Assembly (NCBI RefSeq): GCF_004310665.1
Contig: NZ_SIXF01000007.1
Coordinates: forward strand, 62,001-126,000
Length of the DNA stretch: 64,000 nt
From: Pedobacter kyonggii
GTDB taxonomy: Bacteria > Bacteroidota > Bacteroidia > Sphingobacteriales > Sphingobacteriaceae
Direction of reading: 5' to 3'
The position numbers were made by a program, and so were the translations under genes. The notes under the pieces were generated by a model. It saw only the letters and a program-made list of their open reading frames with translations. It did not search any database and was not told the DNA's origin. This document shows, piece after piece, positions 7,932 through 18,747 of this stretch. Positions within the stretch are counted from its first letter, which is position 1, and each line of letters begins with the position of its first letter.

Positions 7932-10544
7932 TTGGCTAAAGACACGAATAAAGAAACCCCGTTAATGCAGCAATACAACGCGATTAAAGCGAAGTATCCG
8001 GGCGCACTTTTACTATTTAGGGTTGGCGATTTTTATGAAACCTTTGGCGAAGATGCCATTAAAACGGCACAGATATTAGGCATCGTATTAACCAGAAGAG
8101 GTACTGGGCCTAATGGCGGTGCTTTAGAACTGGCTGGTTTTCCGCATCACTCATTAGATAATTATTTATCCAAACTCGTTCGGGCGGGGCAACGCGTAGC
8201 CATTTGCGATCAGCTGGAAGACCCTAAAACCACAAAAACCATTGTTAAACGTGGTGTAACAGAATTGGTTACGCCCGGAGTAGCTTACGGTGATAATATT
8301 GTAAACCAAAAATCGAACAATTTCCTGGCCTGTGTTTTTTTTGATAAAACACAACTAGGCGTTTCATTTTTAGATATATCGACAGGTGAATTTTTAATTG
8401 CACAGGGCAACAGCGATTATATCGATAAACTTTTGCAAGGCTTTAAGCCAACAGAAGTTATTTTCCAGAAATCGAAACGACAGGCATTTACCGAGCACTT
8501 CGGCGACCGTTTTTATACTTTTGGTTTAGACGAATGGCCTTTTACCACTGATTTCGGGAACGAAACCCTGATGAAACACTTTGAGGTTTCTTCGTTAAAA
8601 GGTTTTGGAGTAGAGCGTTTGCAGAGCGGAATTGTTGCAGCAGGTGTTATTCTACACTATTTGGGCGAAACTGAGCACCGTAATCTACAACACATCAGCT
8701 CTATCGGCCGTATTGAGGAAGACCGTTACATGTGGTTAGACCGTTTCACGATCCGAAACCTGGAATTGGTGAATTCGCCTAACGACAACGCCGTAACCCT
8801 GTTCGATATTTTGGATCATACCTGTACGCCAATGGGTGCACGTTTGTTGCAGAAGTGGATCATTATGCCATTAAAAGAATTGAAACCAATCCAGGAGCGA
8901 CTTGGAATGGTGGAATATTTTGTAAAACATGAAGAATTACAAGGCGAATTTCTAAATAACATAAAACAGATTGGCGATTTAGAACGACTCATTTCTAAAG
9001 TAGGCCTTCAACGCGTTGGTCCGAGAGAATTGGTTGCTTTAAAACGTGCACTTTACCATATTGAGGCGGTTAAAAAACTGGCTGCCGATTCTAAAAACCC
9101 TTTTCTGATTAAAATAGCAGATCAGTTAAATCCATGTTTGGCCATTAGGGAGAGAATTGAAAGGGAATTACAGCCCGAACCACCAGCTTTGCTGATTAAA
9201 GGGAATGTAATTGCAGATGGAATTGATGAAGATTTAGACCGTTTGCGTAAAATAGCTTTTGGTGGTAAAGATTATCTGGTGCAGATCCAAAAACGTGAAG
9301 CAGAGGCAACGGGAATACCATCGTTAAAAATTGCCTTCAATAACGTTTTTGGTTATTATTTAGAAGTTACCCATACCCATAAAGATAAAGTTCCAGCGGG
9401 CTGGATCCGTAAACAAACACTTGTAAATGCCGAACGTTACATTACGCCAGAGCTTAAAGAATACGAAGATCAGATTTTAGGGGCGGAAGAGAAGATACAG
9501 GCTATCGAAATCCGTTTGTACAACGAACTGATGTACGAAACAGCCAGTTACATCAAACCCATCCAACTTGATTCGTTTTTAATTGCGCAGCTGGATTGTT
9601 TACTGTGTTTCGCACAGTTAGCGGCCAAAAACCATTATAACAAGCCAAAAGTTACCGAAAATAAAGTGCTCGATATTAAAGGTGGCCGCCACCCGGTAAT
9701 TGAGAAACAACTGCCCGTTGGGGAGGAATACATTACCAATGATGTATATCTCGACACGGAAAGTCAGCAGATTATTATGATTACTGGTCCCAACATGGCG
9801 GGTAAGTCGGCCATTTTAAGGCAAACTGCGCTGATTGTACTGATGGCACAAATGGGTTCCTTCGTTCCTGCAAAAGATGCTGAGGTTGGTATTGTAGATA
9901 AGATTTTTACCCGGGTAGGAGCATCTGACAATATTTCTTCAGGAGAAAGTACGTTTATGGTCGAAATGAATGAGACGGCCAGTATTTTGAACAACATTTC
10001 GGATGACAGTTTAATCTTACTCGATGAGATTGGCCGAGGAACGAGTACCTACGATGGTATTTCAATTGCCTGGGCCATTGCAGAGTTTTTGCATCAACAT
10101 CCAACTGCCAGACCAAAAACCTTATTTGCCACCCACTACCATGAGTTAAATGAGCTGGCCAATACCATGCCGAGAATTAAAAACTTTAATGTGTCTGTAA
10201 AAGAAATGACCAATAAGGTAATCTTTTTACGGAAGCTGGTTCCCGGGGGCAGTGAACATAGTTTTGGTATACACGTTGCAAAAATGGCCGGTATGCCAAC
10301 AAAATTAATTGGTCGTGCTAACGAGATATTGAAAAAACTGGAAATAGACCGTACAGAGGGGCAAAGTATAAAAGACAGCATTAAAAAAGTGCAGAACCAG
10401 GCTTATCAGTTACAGATGTTCGCTATTGATGATCCTGTTCTGGTTAAAATCCGCGATACATTGAATAATTTGGATGTAAATGCATTAACGCCTGTTGAAG
10501 CTTTATTGAAACTGGATGAAATACAACGATTGATTAAGAATTAA
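7932..10544 (+). CDS. mutS: DNA mismatch repair ATPase MutS
   Basis: An 870-residue MutS of normal length. The mismatch-recognition Phe-x-Glu is in '[13 protein letters not shown]' near the N-terminus. The connector, lever and clamp domains follow. The Walker A motif GPNMAGKS is at about residues 619-626 and Walker [17 protein letters not shown] at about 694-709, with the '[10 protein letters not shown]' switch after it. MutS binds mismatches and recruits MutL. The start is TTG at 7932; the next Met (residue 12) would still keep the recognition loop, so the exact start is not certain. No mutL is in the window. Confidence 0.97.
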   Translation: MAKDTNKETPLMQQYNAIKAKYPGALLLFRVGDFYETFGEDAIKTAQILGIVLTRRGTGPNGGALELAGFPHHSLDNYLSKLVRAGQRVAICDQLEDPKTTKTIVKRGVTELVTPGVAYGDNIVNQKSNNFLACVFFDKTQLGVSFLDISTGEFLIAQGNSDYIDKLLQGFKPTEVIFQKSKRQAFTEHFGDRFYTFGLDEWPFTTDFGNETLMKHFEVSSLKGFGVERLQSGIVAAGVILHYLGETEHRNLQHISSIGRIEEDRYMWLDRFTIRNLELVNSPNDNAVTLFDILDHTCTPMGARLLQKWIIMPLKELKPIQERLGMVEYFVKHEELQGEFLNNIKQIGDLERLISKVGLQRVGPRELVALKRALYHIEAVKKLAADSKNPFLIKIADQLNPCLAIRERIERELQPEPPALLIKGNVIADGIDEDLDRLRKIAFGGKDYLVQIQKREAEATGIPSLKIAFNNVFGYYLEVTHTHKDKVPAGWIRKQTLVNAERYITPELKEYEDQILGAEEKIQAIEIRLYNELMYETASYIKPIQLDSFLIAQLDCLLCFAQLAAKNHYNKPKVTENKVLDIKGGRHPVIEKQLPVGEEYITNDVYLDTESQQIIMITGPNMAGKSAILRQTALIVLMAQMGSFVPAKDAEVGIVDKIFTRVGASDNISSGESTFMVEMNETASILNNISDDSLILLDEIGRGTSTYDGISIAWAIAEFLHQHPTARPKTLFATHYHELNELANTMPRIKNFNVSVKEMTNKVIFLRKLVPGGSEHSFGIHVAKMAGMPTKLIGRANEILKKLEIDRTEGQSIKDSIKKVQNQAYQLQMFAIDDPVLVKIRDTLNNLDVNALTPVEALLKLDEIQRLIKN

Positions 10545-10625
10545 GAAAGGTTAGAGGTTTAAGGACAAAACATCTTTAATCTCTAATACATTAATATCAT
10601 ATTTATGCAGCTTACCTTAAACCTT

Positions 10626-11132
10626 ATGCCTTTTACCTTCCACCTCAAAAGAAATGTTTTTTATTTAATAGCACTTTTGATATTCCTTGCATCATGCGGT
10701 ACCCGAAAGTATACGGTTAAAAGTGACACTAAAGCTTCCAAAGCGGCTGATGCCATGGCAAATTTACAGAGCAAACCACTCTATCGTTTCATTACCGATT
10801 GGACAGGTGTAAAATACCGTTTCGGAGGTTTAGATAAAGACGGTATTGATTGTTCTGGTTTTGCCTTTTTATTGGAGAAAGAAATTTACGGGGTTACACT
10901 TCCGCGTATTTCACGCGAGCAAGCCAATGTGGTGAAGCGTAAAAATATAGATAATTTAAAGGAGGGAGATCTGGTGTTTTTCTCTTTTGGCGGAAATGAT
11001 GTAGATCATGTGGGCGTATACCTCAATAATGGTTTTTTTGTTCATGCCAGCACTACCAGGGGCGTAATTGTTGATGATTTAACGCTTCCTGCTTATCAAC
11101 GTGTATTGGTTAAATCGGGATCGGTGAATTAG
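10626..11132 (+). CDS. NlpC/P60 lipoprotein peptidase
   Basis: A 168-residue predicted lipoprotein cell-wall peptidase. A start at 10626 gives 'MPFTFHLKRNVFYLIALL' and the lipobox LASC; the frame extends to 10605. The NlpC/P60 triad is visible: Cys in 'DGIDCSGFAFLL', His in 'VDHVGVYLNNGFF' and the third polar residue His in 'FVHASTTRG'. Family enzymes cut gamma-D-Glu-diamino acid bonds in peptidoglycan stem peptides. It follows mutS by about 80 bases on the same strand and precedes the thioredoxin-like genes. All catalytic residues are intact. Confidence 0.9.
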   Translation: MPFTFHLKRNVFYLIALLIFLASCGTRKYTVKSDTKASKAADAMANLQSKPLYRFITDWTGVKYRFGGLDKDGIDCSGFAFLLEKEIYGVTLPRISREQANVVKRKNIDNLKEGDLVFFSFGGNDVDHVGVYLNNGFFVHASTTRGVIVDDLTLPAYQRVLVKSGSVN

Positions 11133-11211
11133 TTTCTTACTGTCATTCTTCACTGCATTCAGAATGACAAATAATGATAAAACAATCCCCACCAAATTTC
11201 GTTATTCATTT

Positions 11212-11679
11212 ATGCGTATATTTTTTATAATCTGCTTATCTTTAATTACTTATTCGGTTGATGCTCAGGCGAAACTACTCAAATTGGATGAGTTGGATAA
11301 ACGCATTGCCAATGGAAAAGATACGACTTATGTAATCAATTTTTGGGCTACCTGGTGTTCGCCATGTGTGGCTGAATTGCCGAATTTCGAGAAATTACGT
11401 TTAGCCAATTTAAAAAAGCCTGTTAAGGTGCTTTTGGTGAGTTTGGATTTCAAGTCAAAATTGCAAAAGGAAGTGATTCCATTTGTGTTGAACAATAAAA
11501 TTAATGCCGAAGTATTTCTTTTAAACGAACCCGATCAGCAACAGTATATTGAACGGATCGACAAAAAATGGTCGGGCGCTATTCCTGCTACATTATTTGT
11601 GAACAAGAAAGCCCGACGTTTTTATGAGAAAGAATTTACAGAAACTGAACTGAAAAATACTTTGTTAAACTTAAAATAG
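11212..11679 (+). CDS. TlpA/ResA-like thiol-disulfide protein
   Basis: A 155-residue secreted thioredoxin-fold protein. The chosen start at 11212 (MRIFFIICLSLITYSVDAQ) gives a signal peptide; the upstream part of the frame from 11164 runs through a GTCATTCT...AGAATGAC repeat and is unlikely to be coding. The active site is 'FWATWCSPCVAELPNF' (WCSPC), and the cis-Pro region is 'GAIPATLFVNK'. It probably acts as a periplasmic thiol reductant or redox partner. The next gene, six bases on, is a second thioredoxin-fold protein, so the two probably form an operon. Confidence 0.88.
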   Translation: MRIFFIICLSLITYSVDAQAKLLKLDELDKRIANGKDTTYVINFWATWCSPCVAELPNFEKLRLANLKKPVKVLLVSLDFKSKLQKEVIPFVLNNKINAEVFLLNEPDQQQYIERIDKKWSGAIPATLFVNKKARRFYEKEFTETELKNTLLNLK

Positions 11680-11685
11680 ATCGTT

Positions 11686-12292
11686 ATGAAAAGATTGATT
11701 TTAATGGCTTTTATGCTAATCTCAGGATTCGCATTTGCCCAGACTGAAGGTTATAAAGTGGGGGATGTAGTAAAAGATTTCTCATTGAAAAACGTAAATA
11801 ACAAAATCGTGGCCCTGGCCGATTACAAGGATGCAAAGGGTTATATTGTTGTTTTTACCTGTAACACTTGCCCCGTGGCAAAAGCTTATCAAGACCGTAT
11901 CTCGGGCTTTAAATGCAACTTACGCGGCAAAGGGTTATCCTGTTGTGGCTATTAATCCAAACGATGCCGGAGCCGTTCCGGACGAAAGTTTCCAAAAAAT
12001 GCAGGCACTGGCCTCAGAAAAGAAATTCAGTTTCCCTTATCTGTTAGATCCCGATCATGTGGTAACCAAACAGTTTGGCGCTACCAGAACGCCACATGTT
12101 TTTGTGCTGAACAAAACCGACAAAGGAAATGTGGTTGAGTACATTGGTGCTATAGATAACGATCCAGAAGAAGCAAACAGTACAAAAGTGGAGTATGTTA
12201 AAAATGCAGTTAACGAACTATCCATCGGTAAAAAGCCTGCAATTGCATCAACTAAAGCTGTTGGCTGTGGTATAAAATGGAAAAAAGGCTAA
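11686..12292 (+). pseudogene. Secreted thioredoxin-like (AhpC/TSA) gene, frameshifted
   Basis: Two overlapping frames together encode one thioredoxin-fold protein. The first (11686-11955) has a signal peptide, 'GDVVKDFSLKNVNNKIV' and the redox-like 'FTCNTCPVAKAYQDRI'. The second frame continues 'ALNATYAAKGYPVVAINPND', 'YLLDPDHVVTKQFGATRTPH' and a conserved-looking 'AVGCGIKWKKG' end, finishing at 12292. The shift lies at the GGG run at 11904-11906: with one G fewer the frame reads Ile-Ser-Ala-Leu-Asn-Ala without interruption to the end. It is either a genuine +1 mutation or a sequencing error in a G-run. The restored protein would be about 201 residues. Its stop overlaps the convergent gene by four bases. 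Confidence 0.85.
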
Positions 12293-13476
12293 ACATAGCT
12301 TAACCACCATTGCCGGTGTGTTTCCTTATATCGTTTAAACCACCTGCAAGGAAGATACAAAGCGGCTACTGCACAAAGCCATATTAAATACACTATTGGT
12401 AAACTAAAGCCAAAGGCTGCAGGCCTAAACCAAAATGGAACCTGTACAATTTCTTTGGTACTGTGCCCTGTGGCAAAAAATACAACGATTAAGAGGGTGT
12501 GCAACAGATAAAAGTGCAGGACATAATAGAAGAAGGGAACAGCACCATATACAGAGGCTATCCTGGTAAACCGGTTGCTCAGGTTTTCTGTAAAAGCCAA
12601 AAATAGCATGGCCGGGCCTAAAGTCATCGCGATATACTGTAAAGATGGCGGATATTTGTTTACGTTAAAAAAAGTAAGCAGGTTCTTAAAGAAATCGTGA
12701 TGTTCTTTCCGCGGAACAGGATCGCCATATAGATTGATCAACCTCAGAGAGATAAATACAAAGATGGTGAGCAGACCTACAATTAGTAAATTGCGTTGTC
12801 GGCGGTCGGCAGCGTAACCTTTTTTATACCAGGCTCCAATTCCATAACCTATAAACATTACACCCGTCCATGGGAGGATGGCATAAAATACACCGACAAA
12901 ATGATTGGCAGAGAGCGGCATAACGGTTCCTGATGCCGTGAAAAATATTTTTAAAATCAAGCCACCATTTGAATCTGCTGGAGCAGGGAATAAATTGAAA
13001 AGATTATGGCCAAAAACCAATATCAGGCCGGTTATCAGCACAGTTTTATAAGAAATACGACTGGCCAATCCTAGGAATATCATACTGGTGCCTATAGCCC
13101 AGATTACCTGAAGAATAATAAAATTATAGGTTGGATTAAAAGTTAACCCGAATGTGATCACAATAATTTCTATCAGGATTAACCATACACCCCGTTTTAA
13201 TAAAAATGAACTTGCCTGAGCTGCTGTTTTGTTCTGTGCCGATAAATAGGCCGATAATCCTGATAAGAAAACAAAGGTTGGTGCACAGAAATGCGTAATC
13301 CAACGGGTAAAAAACAACATTCCTGTAGTAGTATCTGGATTTAGCGGATCGCCGGTCATGGCGCCAACATGAAAGAAATCTCTCGTATGATCCAGCGCCA
13401 TAATGATCATCACTAATCCGCGGAGTATATCAATAGATAAAATACGTTTAGATAGGGTAATGTTATCAGCATTCAT
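12289..13476 (-). CDS. DUF1624 membrane protein (HGSNAT-like)
   Basis: A 395-residue integral membrane protein with roughly ten hydrophobic helices. The N-terminus 'RILSIDILRGLVMIIMALDH' is the hallmark of the DUF1624/heparan-alpha-glucosaminide N-acetyltransferase-like family, in which Asp/His residues of 'D-LRG' and 'ALDHTRDFFH' are conserved. Members are thought to move acetyl groups across membranes onto sugars, but most bacterial ones are uncharacterised. It converges on the thioredoxin-like pseudogene with a four-base overlap and stands alone on its strand. Function by analogy only. Confidence 0.85.
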   Translation of the reverse strand: MNADNITLSKRILSIDILRGLVMIIMALDHTRDFFHVGAMTGDPLNPDTTTGMLFFTRWITHFCAPTFVFLSGLSAYLSAQNKTAAQASSFLLKRGVWLILIEIIVITFGLTFNPTYNFIILQVIWAIGTSMIFLGLASRISYKTVLITGLILVFGHNLFNLFPAPADSNGGLILKIFFTASGTVMPLSANHFVGVFYAILPWTGVMFIGYGIGAWYKKGYAADRRQRNLLIVGLLTIFVFISLRLINLYGDPVPRKEHHDFFKNLLTFFNVNKYPPSLQYIAMTLGPAMLFLAFTENLSNRFTRIASVYGAVPFFYYVLHFYLLHTLLIVVFFATGHSTKEIVQVPFWFRPAAFGFSLPIVYLIWLCAVAALYLPCRWFKRYKETHRQWWLSYV

Positions 13477-13764
13477 AAGAATAGGTTTGGTTATTTAAAT
13501 ATACTCATTCAAAATTATTTTTGCAGGCATAATTATTACCTTTAGGCACATCAAAAATGTGATCTGAGTCTATTTCAGTATAATGCATAAGAAAATCGAT
13601 TTAGGAATAGTTTAATTGACGATAATGATTTTGATGTTCGAAAAATTATCATAATATTTGTTAAGCGCTAACCGAATAAAATCTTACCACTACTATTTAT
13701 CATAATCGATAAAGTATAGATTTCGTTTAGTAGAATTTAAACCAAAATATCATAACACATCATA
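13477..13764. other. Divergent intergenic region
   Basis: About 290 AT-rich bases between the DUF1624 gene and the GH125 gene. It should contain both promoters. TAAGCGCTAA (near 13659) is a palindrome that could be an operator, but nothing links it to a regulator here. Confidence 0.3.
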
Positions 13765-15189
13765 ATGAAAAGAAGAACATTTATACAAAACACAGGCTTG
13801 TTAGGGGCAGGAGTTGTCGCATCGAAATTGTCTTTTGCCGCTAATCTCGCGCCAGAATTCCCTGTGGTACGTGTAGCTGCTGCAAAACGACACTTTCAAA
13901 GTAAAGCTGTAGATGCCGCAATTAAAACTTTCCAGGCAAACGTTAAAAACCCCGAATTGGCCTGGTTGTTCGAAAACTGTTTCCCCAATACTTTAGATAC
14001 TACGGTTTATCATTCAGAAAAAGAGGGCAGACCAGATACTTATGTTATTACCGGTGATATTGATGCGATGTGGTTGCGAGATAGCTCAGCACAGGTTTGG
14101 CCATACCTTCAGTTCGTAAACGAAGATGAAGCACTTAAAAAATTAATAGCGGGTGTAATTATCCACCAAACAAAATGTGTTTTAAAAGATCCTTATGCAA
14201 ATGCTTTTTATGGCGATGCCACAAAGGTAGGTGAGTGGAAAACCGATAAAACTGCCATGCAGCCTGGTGTACACGAGCGTAAATGGGAAATAGATTCTTT
14301 ATGTTATCCGATCCGCCTGGCTTACCATTACTGGAAAAAAACAGGTGATAAAACACCTTTTGATACCAATTGGAAAAAAGGAATTGAAGCTACATTAAAA
14401 ACATTTAAAGAACAACAACGAAAAACGGATAAAGGGCCATATCATTTTCAGCGCGAAACTACCCAACCTACCGATTCATTACCGATGGCTGGTTATGGTT
14501 TTCCGGTAAATCCAGTCGGATTAATCTGTTCTGCTTTCCGTCCGAGTGATGATGCTACCATTTTCCCATTTCTGGTTCCTTCTAACTTTTTTGCGGTATC
14601 GAGCTTAAAACAGGCAGCAGAAATGATTAAAGCTTTACAGCATGACCAGGCTTTGGAAAGCGGTTTGTTAAACCTGGCTGATGAAGTGAGTGCGGCGCTA
14701 CAAAAACACGCTATCGTTAATCATCCAAAATATGGTAAAATTTATGCCTTTGAGGTAGATGGTTTTGGAAGTTCGTATCTGATGGACGATTCTAATGTGC
14801 CAAGCTTGTTGGGTTTACCTTATTTAGGCGCAATGAAAATTGAAGATCCGATCTATCAGAACACAAGAAAATTCGCCCTTTCCAAAGACAATCCATATTT
14901 CTTTAAAGGTACAGCTGCCGAGGGAATTGGTGGGCCACACGCTGGTCAGGATATGATCTGGCCAATGAGTATCACCATGCGTGCCCTAACCTCGAAAGAT
15001 GATGCCGAGATTAAAGCCTGTATCGAAATGTTACGCAAAACACACGCTGGTAAAGGTTTCATGCACGAGTCTTTCAATAAAGATAACCCTGCAAACTTTA
15101 CAAGAGCTTGGTTTGCCTGGTCTAACACCTTATTTGGTGAGTTACTTTGGAGAACCTACCACGAAAAACCAGCTTTATTAAAAGCTTAA
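13765..15189 (+). CDS. GH125 exo-alpha-1,6-mannosidase
   Basis: A 474-residue GH125 (DUF1237) enzyme. It begins with a Tat-like signal, 'MKRRTFIQNTGLLGAGVV', so it is exported folded. Family hallmarks are 'TGDIDAMWLRDSSAQVWPY', 'WEIDSLCYPIRLAYHYWK', 'DGFGSSYLMDDSNVPSLLGL' and 'MHESFNKDNPANFTRAWFAW'. GH125 members are metal-independent inverting alpha-1,6-mannosidases with a catalytic Asp/Glu pair; the Glu of 'HESF' and the Asp of 'WEIDSL' are likely candidates. The nearby GH95 and GH92 genes point to breakdown of mannose- and fucose-rich N-glycan or mannan. A hairpin follows the stop. Confidence 0.93.
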   Translation: MKRRTFIQNTGLLGAGVVASKLSFAANLAPEFPVVRVAAAKRHFQSKAVDAAIKTFQANVKNPELAWLFENCFPNTLDTTVYHSEKEGRPDTYVITGDIDAMWLRDSSAQVWPYLQFVNEDEALKKLIAGVIIHQTKCVLKDPYANAFYGDATKVGEWKTDKTAMQPGVHERKWEIDSLCYPIRLAYHYWKKTGDKTPFDTNWKKGIEATLKTFKEQQRKTDKGPYHFQRETTQPTDSLPMAGYGFPVNPVGLICSAFRPSDDATIFPFLVPSNFFAVSSLKQAAEMIKALQHDQALESGLLNLADEVSAALQKHAIVNHPKYGKIYAFEVDGFGSSYLMDDSNVPSLLGLPYLGAMKIEDPIYQNTRKFALSKDNPYFFKGTAAEGIGGPHAGQDMIWPMSITMRALTSKDDAEIKACIEMLRKTHAGKGFMHESFNKDNPANFTRAWFAWSNTLFGELLWRTYHEKPALLKA

Positions 15190-15197
15190 TATAACCG

Positions 15198-15258
15198 ACC
15201 GTATTGATTGTTGTTAATGACTGATTTTGGTATCAGTTCAATTCATAATCAATACGGT
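15198..15258 (+). terminator. Long hairpin after GH125
   Basis: A 12-bp perfect stem ACCGTATTGATT (15198-15209) / AATCAATACGGT (15247-15258) with an inner CTGAT...ATCAG stem, followed by TTCGTTTT. It lies nine bases after the GH125 stop and probably terminates the transcript, though the T-run is weak. Confidence 0.65.
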
Positions 15259-15371
15259 TTCGTTTTACCCTTCCATACATTGCATCAGAAATTGCCAATA
15301 CCCCCTAATGGAACAATAAGGTATCTTCTACGTTTAAAAAAAAATATTCACACTGCAATACCTTTAAAAAA

Positions 15372-15610
15372 ATGACTATAATAAATGATAATTTGCCTAC
15401 GTCTACACTTTTAGAAATTAAGGTAGGAGAGGTTATAACAAATGGAAAGGGCCAATCTGGCACCGTTAAAAGTATTGAAATCAGTGAAACGGATGAGTTT
15501 TTAATGTTTCTTTTTCGGTTGGAAATCAGTTACATAATCGTAAAGAAACTCAAACAGGTTTGCTGATTATAAAATTGGTCTCGGATCAAAAATCACCTGG
15601 AACGATTTAA
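15372..15610 (+). CDS. Small hypothetical protein, possibly frameshifted
   Basis: An open frame of 64 codons starts at 15372 and stops at 15566 ('MTIINDNLPTSTLLEIKVGE' at its N-terminus). Around 15510-15520 a different frame reads 'SVGNQLHNRKETQTGLLIIK' and continues to a stop at 15608-15610, which looks more protein-like than the in-frame tail 'ISYIIVKKLKQVC'. One reading is a small beta-rich protein broken by a single-base change; the other is that the 64-residue product is correct. The longer version would overlap the convergent gene by 44 bases. No function recognised. Confidence 0.35.
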
Positions 15611-15920
15611 TCTTTTCGTTGGCTAATTGGTACCAGCCACAGGCATAGATAGTGCTTTTCCCCATGTTTATGTCGTACCACAAACAAACATCCTCAAAAT
15701 TTAAAAATACTTTTTTAACATCGTATTTGAATTTCATTTTCTTCATGTCTTCGATGTAAATATCTGCGCCGTTTCTTTCACCCATAACGCCTTTAAAAGA
15801 CATATCGTCATGCAGTTGTGCTCTGGCCATTTCAAAGTTTTCGGTGTTTAAGGCATTGATGAAATCTAGTACAACAACTTTAGCGTTATGTTCGGTTAAT
15901 AGTTTATCGGATGTGCTCAT
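15567..15920 (-). CDS. NTF2-like (SnoaL-type) protein
   Basis: A 117-residue protein without signal peptide that matches the NTF2-like cone fold: an N-terminal helix 'AKVVVLDFINALNTENFEMA', then 'LHDDMSFKGVMGERNGADI', then beta strands 'VCLWYDINMGKSTIYACGWY' and 'FQVIFDPRPIL'. Such proteins are small-molecule isomerases/cyclases or, often, uncharacterised stress-linked proteins. It is a single gene with no informative neighbours. Its specific role is unknown. Confidence 0.8.
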   Translation of the reverse strand: MSTSDKLLTEHNAKVVVLDFINALNTENFEMARAQLHDDMSFKGVMGERNGADIYIEDMKKMKFKYDVKKVFLNFEDVCLWYDINMGKSTIYACGWYQLANEKIKSFQVIFDPRPIL

Positions 15921-16375
15921 AACAGGGTCTATTTACGATTAAACGAATGTTAGCACTGAAATGTTTGGAATGAAGTGACTTGGTGAGCAACAAACGAAAG
16001 ATTTAATAAAAGGGACGTCATTGCTGTACTCATCAGGGCCTCTACCTGAAAAAAATTGGGATGACGTTTATAGGCTCAATGAAGCAAAACCTATCTTAAA
16101 TCTACATCCACTCGTACCATCAACTCTGCTTGATACGAGTTTCTAATCTTTTTAGATCTGCGGGCAATACATAAATCATCTATCAATTGTTTCCGCTGAT
16201 GGCGCAGAAAGGAACACAGATTTAAAGAGATTATATAAAACAGCAAATTTCGGTCTTCACCATATAAGAAATAGAAGAACATGTAAGCTTATAGGGCCCT
16301 TAAATGTCTTAGATGGTAAAAAAAATACACTGATTATCAGTTTTTTACATAAACATCATTATAACACCAGAAGCA
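15921..16375. other. Intergenic region without supported gene
   Basis: About 450 bases. A 63-codon minus-strand frame at 16091-16282 has no recognisable features and covers degraded 'cgctgatggcgcagaaaggaacacagattta' type repeat sequence, so I do not call it. Confidence 0.4.
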
Positions 16376-16446
16376 ACCTTAAAGCGCATGCTGGTGGCGA
16401 TCGTTTTAAGATTGCTTCGTCGGCTGAAAAAGCCTTCTCGCAATGA
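16376..16446. repeat. GTCATTGCGAG-type repeat, composite copy
   Basis: Reads AACCTTAAAGCGCATGCTGG..GCGATCG then TTTTAAGATTGCTTCGTCGG and CTTCTCGCAATGAC. The first half matches the interior and the second half the right end of the 1596-2122 repeat (both copies share 'CGTCGGCTGAAAAAGCCTTC'), so this looks like a shortened copy of that element. It lies just past the GH95 stop. Confidence 0.7.
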
Positions 16447-16454
16447 CGACTATA

Positions 16455-18722
16455 CTATCCTTCAAAACTATATACTTTTCCAGCTTGTGTTTTAAAACTG
16501 TATTTAAAGTCACTTCCTGATTTTTCTTTGTTTATACCTTTGAGCTTAGTTTTCAACGCATTAGGAGATCTAACAATACAATCTTCGCCTGATAACGATT
16601 TGATCGACAGCTTTATAATTTTACCATCTTTCCACTGCAGATCGGTAATTTCGAAGTTACCCCTGGCTCTTATACCTTGAATACTTCCTGTTGACCATTG
16701 ATCGGGCAGGGCAGGTAAAAATTGCAATTCACCAGCCTGGCTTTGTAAGAGCATTTCTGAAACGCCTGCAGTATAACCAAAATTTCCATCAATCTGGAAG
16801 GGTGGATGTGCACAGAAAAGATTGGTGTAAATGCCACCACCTTTATTGTAATCGGTACCTGAGCCACCTACTGGCGTAATGAAGTTCTGTAATATTTTGT
16901 AGGCATGATTTCCATCCTGTAGTCTGGCCCAAAAGTTAATCTTCCAAGCCATAGACCATCCTGTTGATTCGTCGCCACGGGCCGTTAAAGTTACCCTTGC
17001 GGCTTTGGCAAGTTCTGGTGTTTTAATGGTGCTGATTTCTCTCCCTGGATGCAGGCCAAACAGATGAGAAATGTGTCTATGTTGATCTTTGGGATCATCA
17101 CGGTCGGTTTCCCATTCCTGCAATTGGCCCCATTTGCCAATTTTAGGCTTTAATAAGTGTGCTTTAAGGTCTGCAATGTGTTTTTTGTATTCACCATCAA
17201 TGCCTAAAACTTCGGCTGCTTCTATATAATTGGTGAATAAATCGTACACAATTTGCTGATCGTGCGTTACGCCATCTTCAGTTGGCCCATGCTCTGGCGA
17301 CCAGCCTAACGGTGACAACAAAGTACCATCTGGCCTTCTTTTTAAGTGGTCGTCCCAAAACTCGGAGATTTCTTTGATAATTGGGTAAGCAAAATTCTTT
17401 AAATAATCTTTGTCTTTCGTAAAAGCGTAATGCTCCCACAGTGCTTGTGCATACCATGCGCTACCAGGCGTGTTCCATAAAAAACTCATTCCACCGAAAA
17501 TATTATTTTCAGTTTTTACGGTCCAGCCACGAGTATTTGGATATTGTTTGCGTGTAGCTACAGCACTCACTTCTCGCATGCTGTTAATGTAATCTAGATA
17601 TGGGATCTGACATTCAGAAAGATTAGTCGGCTCAGCCAGCCAATAATTCATCTGGATGTTGATGTTAGAATGATAATCGCTGCCCCAAGGCGGAGTATTG
17701 CTTTCGTTCCATAGACCTTGCAGGTTGGCTGGTAAACCTCCAGGTCGTGATGAACTGATCAGGAGGTATCTTCCGTATTGAAAGATTAATGCTTCTAAGT
17801 CAGGATCAGGAGTTTTTTTATAATTGATAAGTCTTTGATAAGTTGGTAAACTGTTGTTTTTAATATCATGCTCACCTAAATTAATCGCCAAACGGTTAAA
17901 TAATTGCTGGTAATCCTGAACATGTGCTTTTAACAGATTTGAATATGATTTTGTAACTGCTTGTTTCAGTATGCGGTCTATCTTAGAAGCAGGTTCTTCT
18001 CCCTTCCAATTTTGGCTACGTTTGTTAATATAATTAGTAGCAGCGGTAAAGAGGATGGTTATGGCATCGGCATTTTCTATTTTTAATTTTTCGCCATCGT
18101 TGTCTTTAACTGCATGGCTACTACCATTTTCGATTTTAACCAAAGCAGTGGCCTGATAAGGCATTCCGTTGGATAACTTACCAGTAAACTGGATGGTATT
18201 TCCATTTACGGTTATATTGCCCTGATGTGCGTTTTTAAGTCTAACCGTGCCTGAGTATGATTTTTTTTGATCAGAAGTTAACCTTAAAACCATTACTTTA
18301 TCCGGAAAGCTGCAGAAATATTCACGTTTATAGGCGGTCCCATTTTGAGTGTAACTGATGGAATGGACCGCATCAGTTAGATTTATTTTTCGTGTGTAAT
18401 TACTGAAATTTTGATCTTTATTATTGAAATCAATAAATATATCGCCAAAAGCCTGGTACATGCCCCGATCATTTTCATCTCCTGTCCAGAGCGTGTTATC
18501 ATTAAACTGAATATGTTCTTGGTTTACATCGCCGAAAATCATACCGCCAATGCGACCATTACCAATGGGGTAGGCTTCTGTCATCCAGTTCTTTGCAGGT
18601 TTATCGTCCCAAAGCAATAAAGATGGTTTTTCTTTCTTTTGAGCGAAAGCTGATGTGAAAAAGCTAAAAGCTAAAAATGAGATTAGCGTGCAGAGAATAG
18701 CTTGCTTGCAATTAAAAAACAT
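16455..18722 (-). CDS. GH95 alpha-L-fucosidase-type glycosidase
   Basis: A 755-residue secreted GH95 enzyme of normal length with a signal peptide ending near AFA-QKK. The N-terminal beta domain starts '[20 protein letters not shown]' and '[12 protein letters not shown]'. The (alpha/alpha)6 catalytic domain has '[20 protein letters not shown]', '[14 protein letters not shown]' (the Asn-x-x-x-Asn region assisting catalysis), '[13 protein letters not shown]', and '[16 protein letters not shown]', which carries the putative catalytic Asp. GH95 members are inverting alpha-1,2-L-fucosidases or alpha-L-galactosidases. It is divergent from GH92 with mirror-like promoters, so the two are probably co-regulated. 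A second, larger GH95 is at 42508. Confidence 0.93.
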   Translation of the reverse strand: MFFNCKQAILCTLISFLAFSFFTSAFAQKKEKPSLLLWDDKPAKNWMTEAYPIGNGRIGGMIFGDVNQEHIQFNDNTLWTGDENDRGMYQAFGDIFIDFNNKDQNFSNYTRKINLTDAVHSISYTQNGTAYKREYFCSFPDKVMVLRLTSDQKKSYSGTVRLKNAHQGNITVNGNTIQFTGKLSNGMPYQATALVKIENGSSHAVKDNDGEKLKIENADAITILFTAATNYINKRSQNWKGEEPASKIDRILKQAVTKSYSNLLKAHVQDYQQLFNRLAINLGEHDIKNNSLPTYQRLINYKKTPDPDLEALIFQYGRYLLISSSRPGGLPANLQGLWNESNTPPWGSDYHSNINIQMNYWLAEPTNLSECQIPYLDYINSMREVSAVATRKQYPNTRGWTVKTENNIFGGMSFLWNTPGSAWYAQALWEHYAFTKDKDYLKNFAYPIIKEISEFWDDHLKRRPDGTLLSPLGWSPEHGPTEDGVTHDQQIVYDLFTNYIEAAEVLGIDGEYKKHIADLKAHLLKPKIGKWGQLQEWETDRDDPKDQHRHISHLFGLHPGREISTIKTPELAKAARVTLTARGDESTGWSMAWKINFWARLQDGNHAYKILQNFITPVGGSGTDYNKGGGIYTNLFCAHPPFQIDGNFGYTAGVSEMLLQSQAGELQFLPALPDQWSTGSIQGIRARGNFEITDLQWKDGKIIKLSIKSLSGEDCIVRSPNALKTKLKGINKEKSGSDFKYSFKTQAGKVYSFEG

Positions 18723-18747
18723 GTTGATTATTTGATTAGTGTGTATT

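Noticed and set aside
16091-16282. 63-codon minus-strand frame
   Set aside because: No start context, no motifs and it overlaps degraded repeat sequence.
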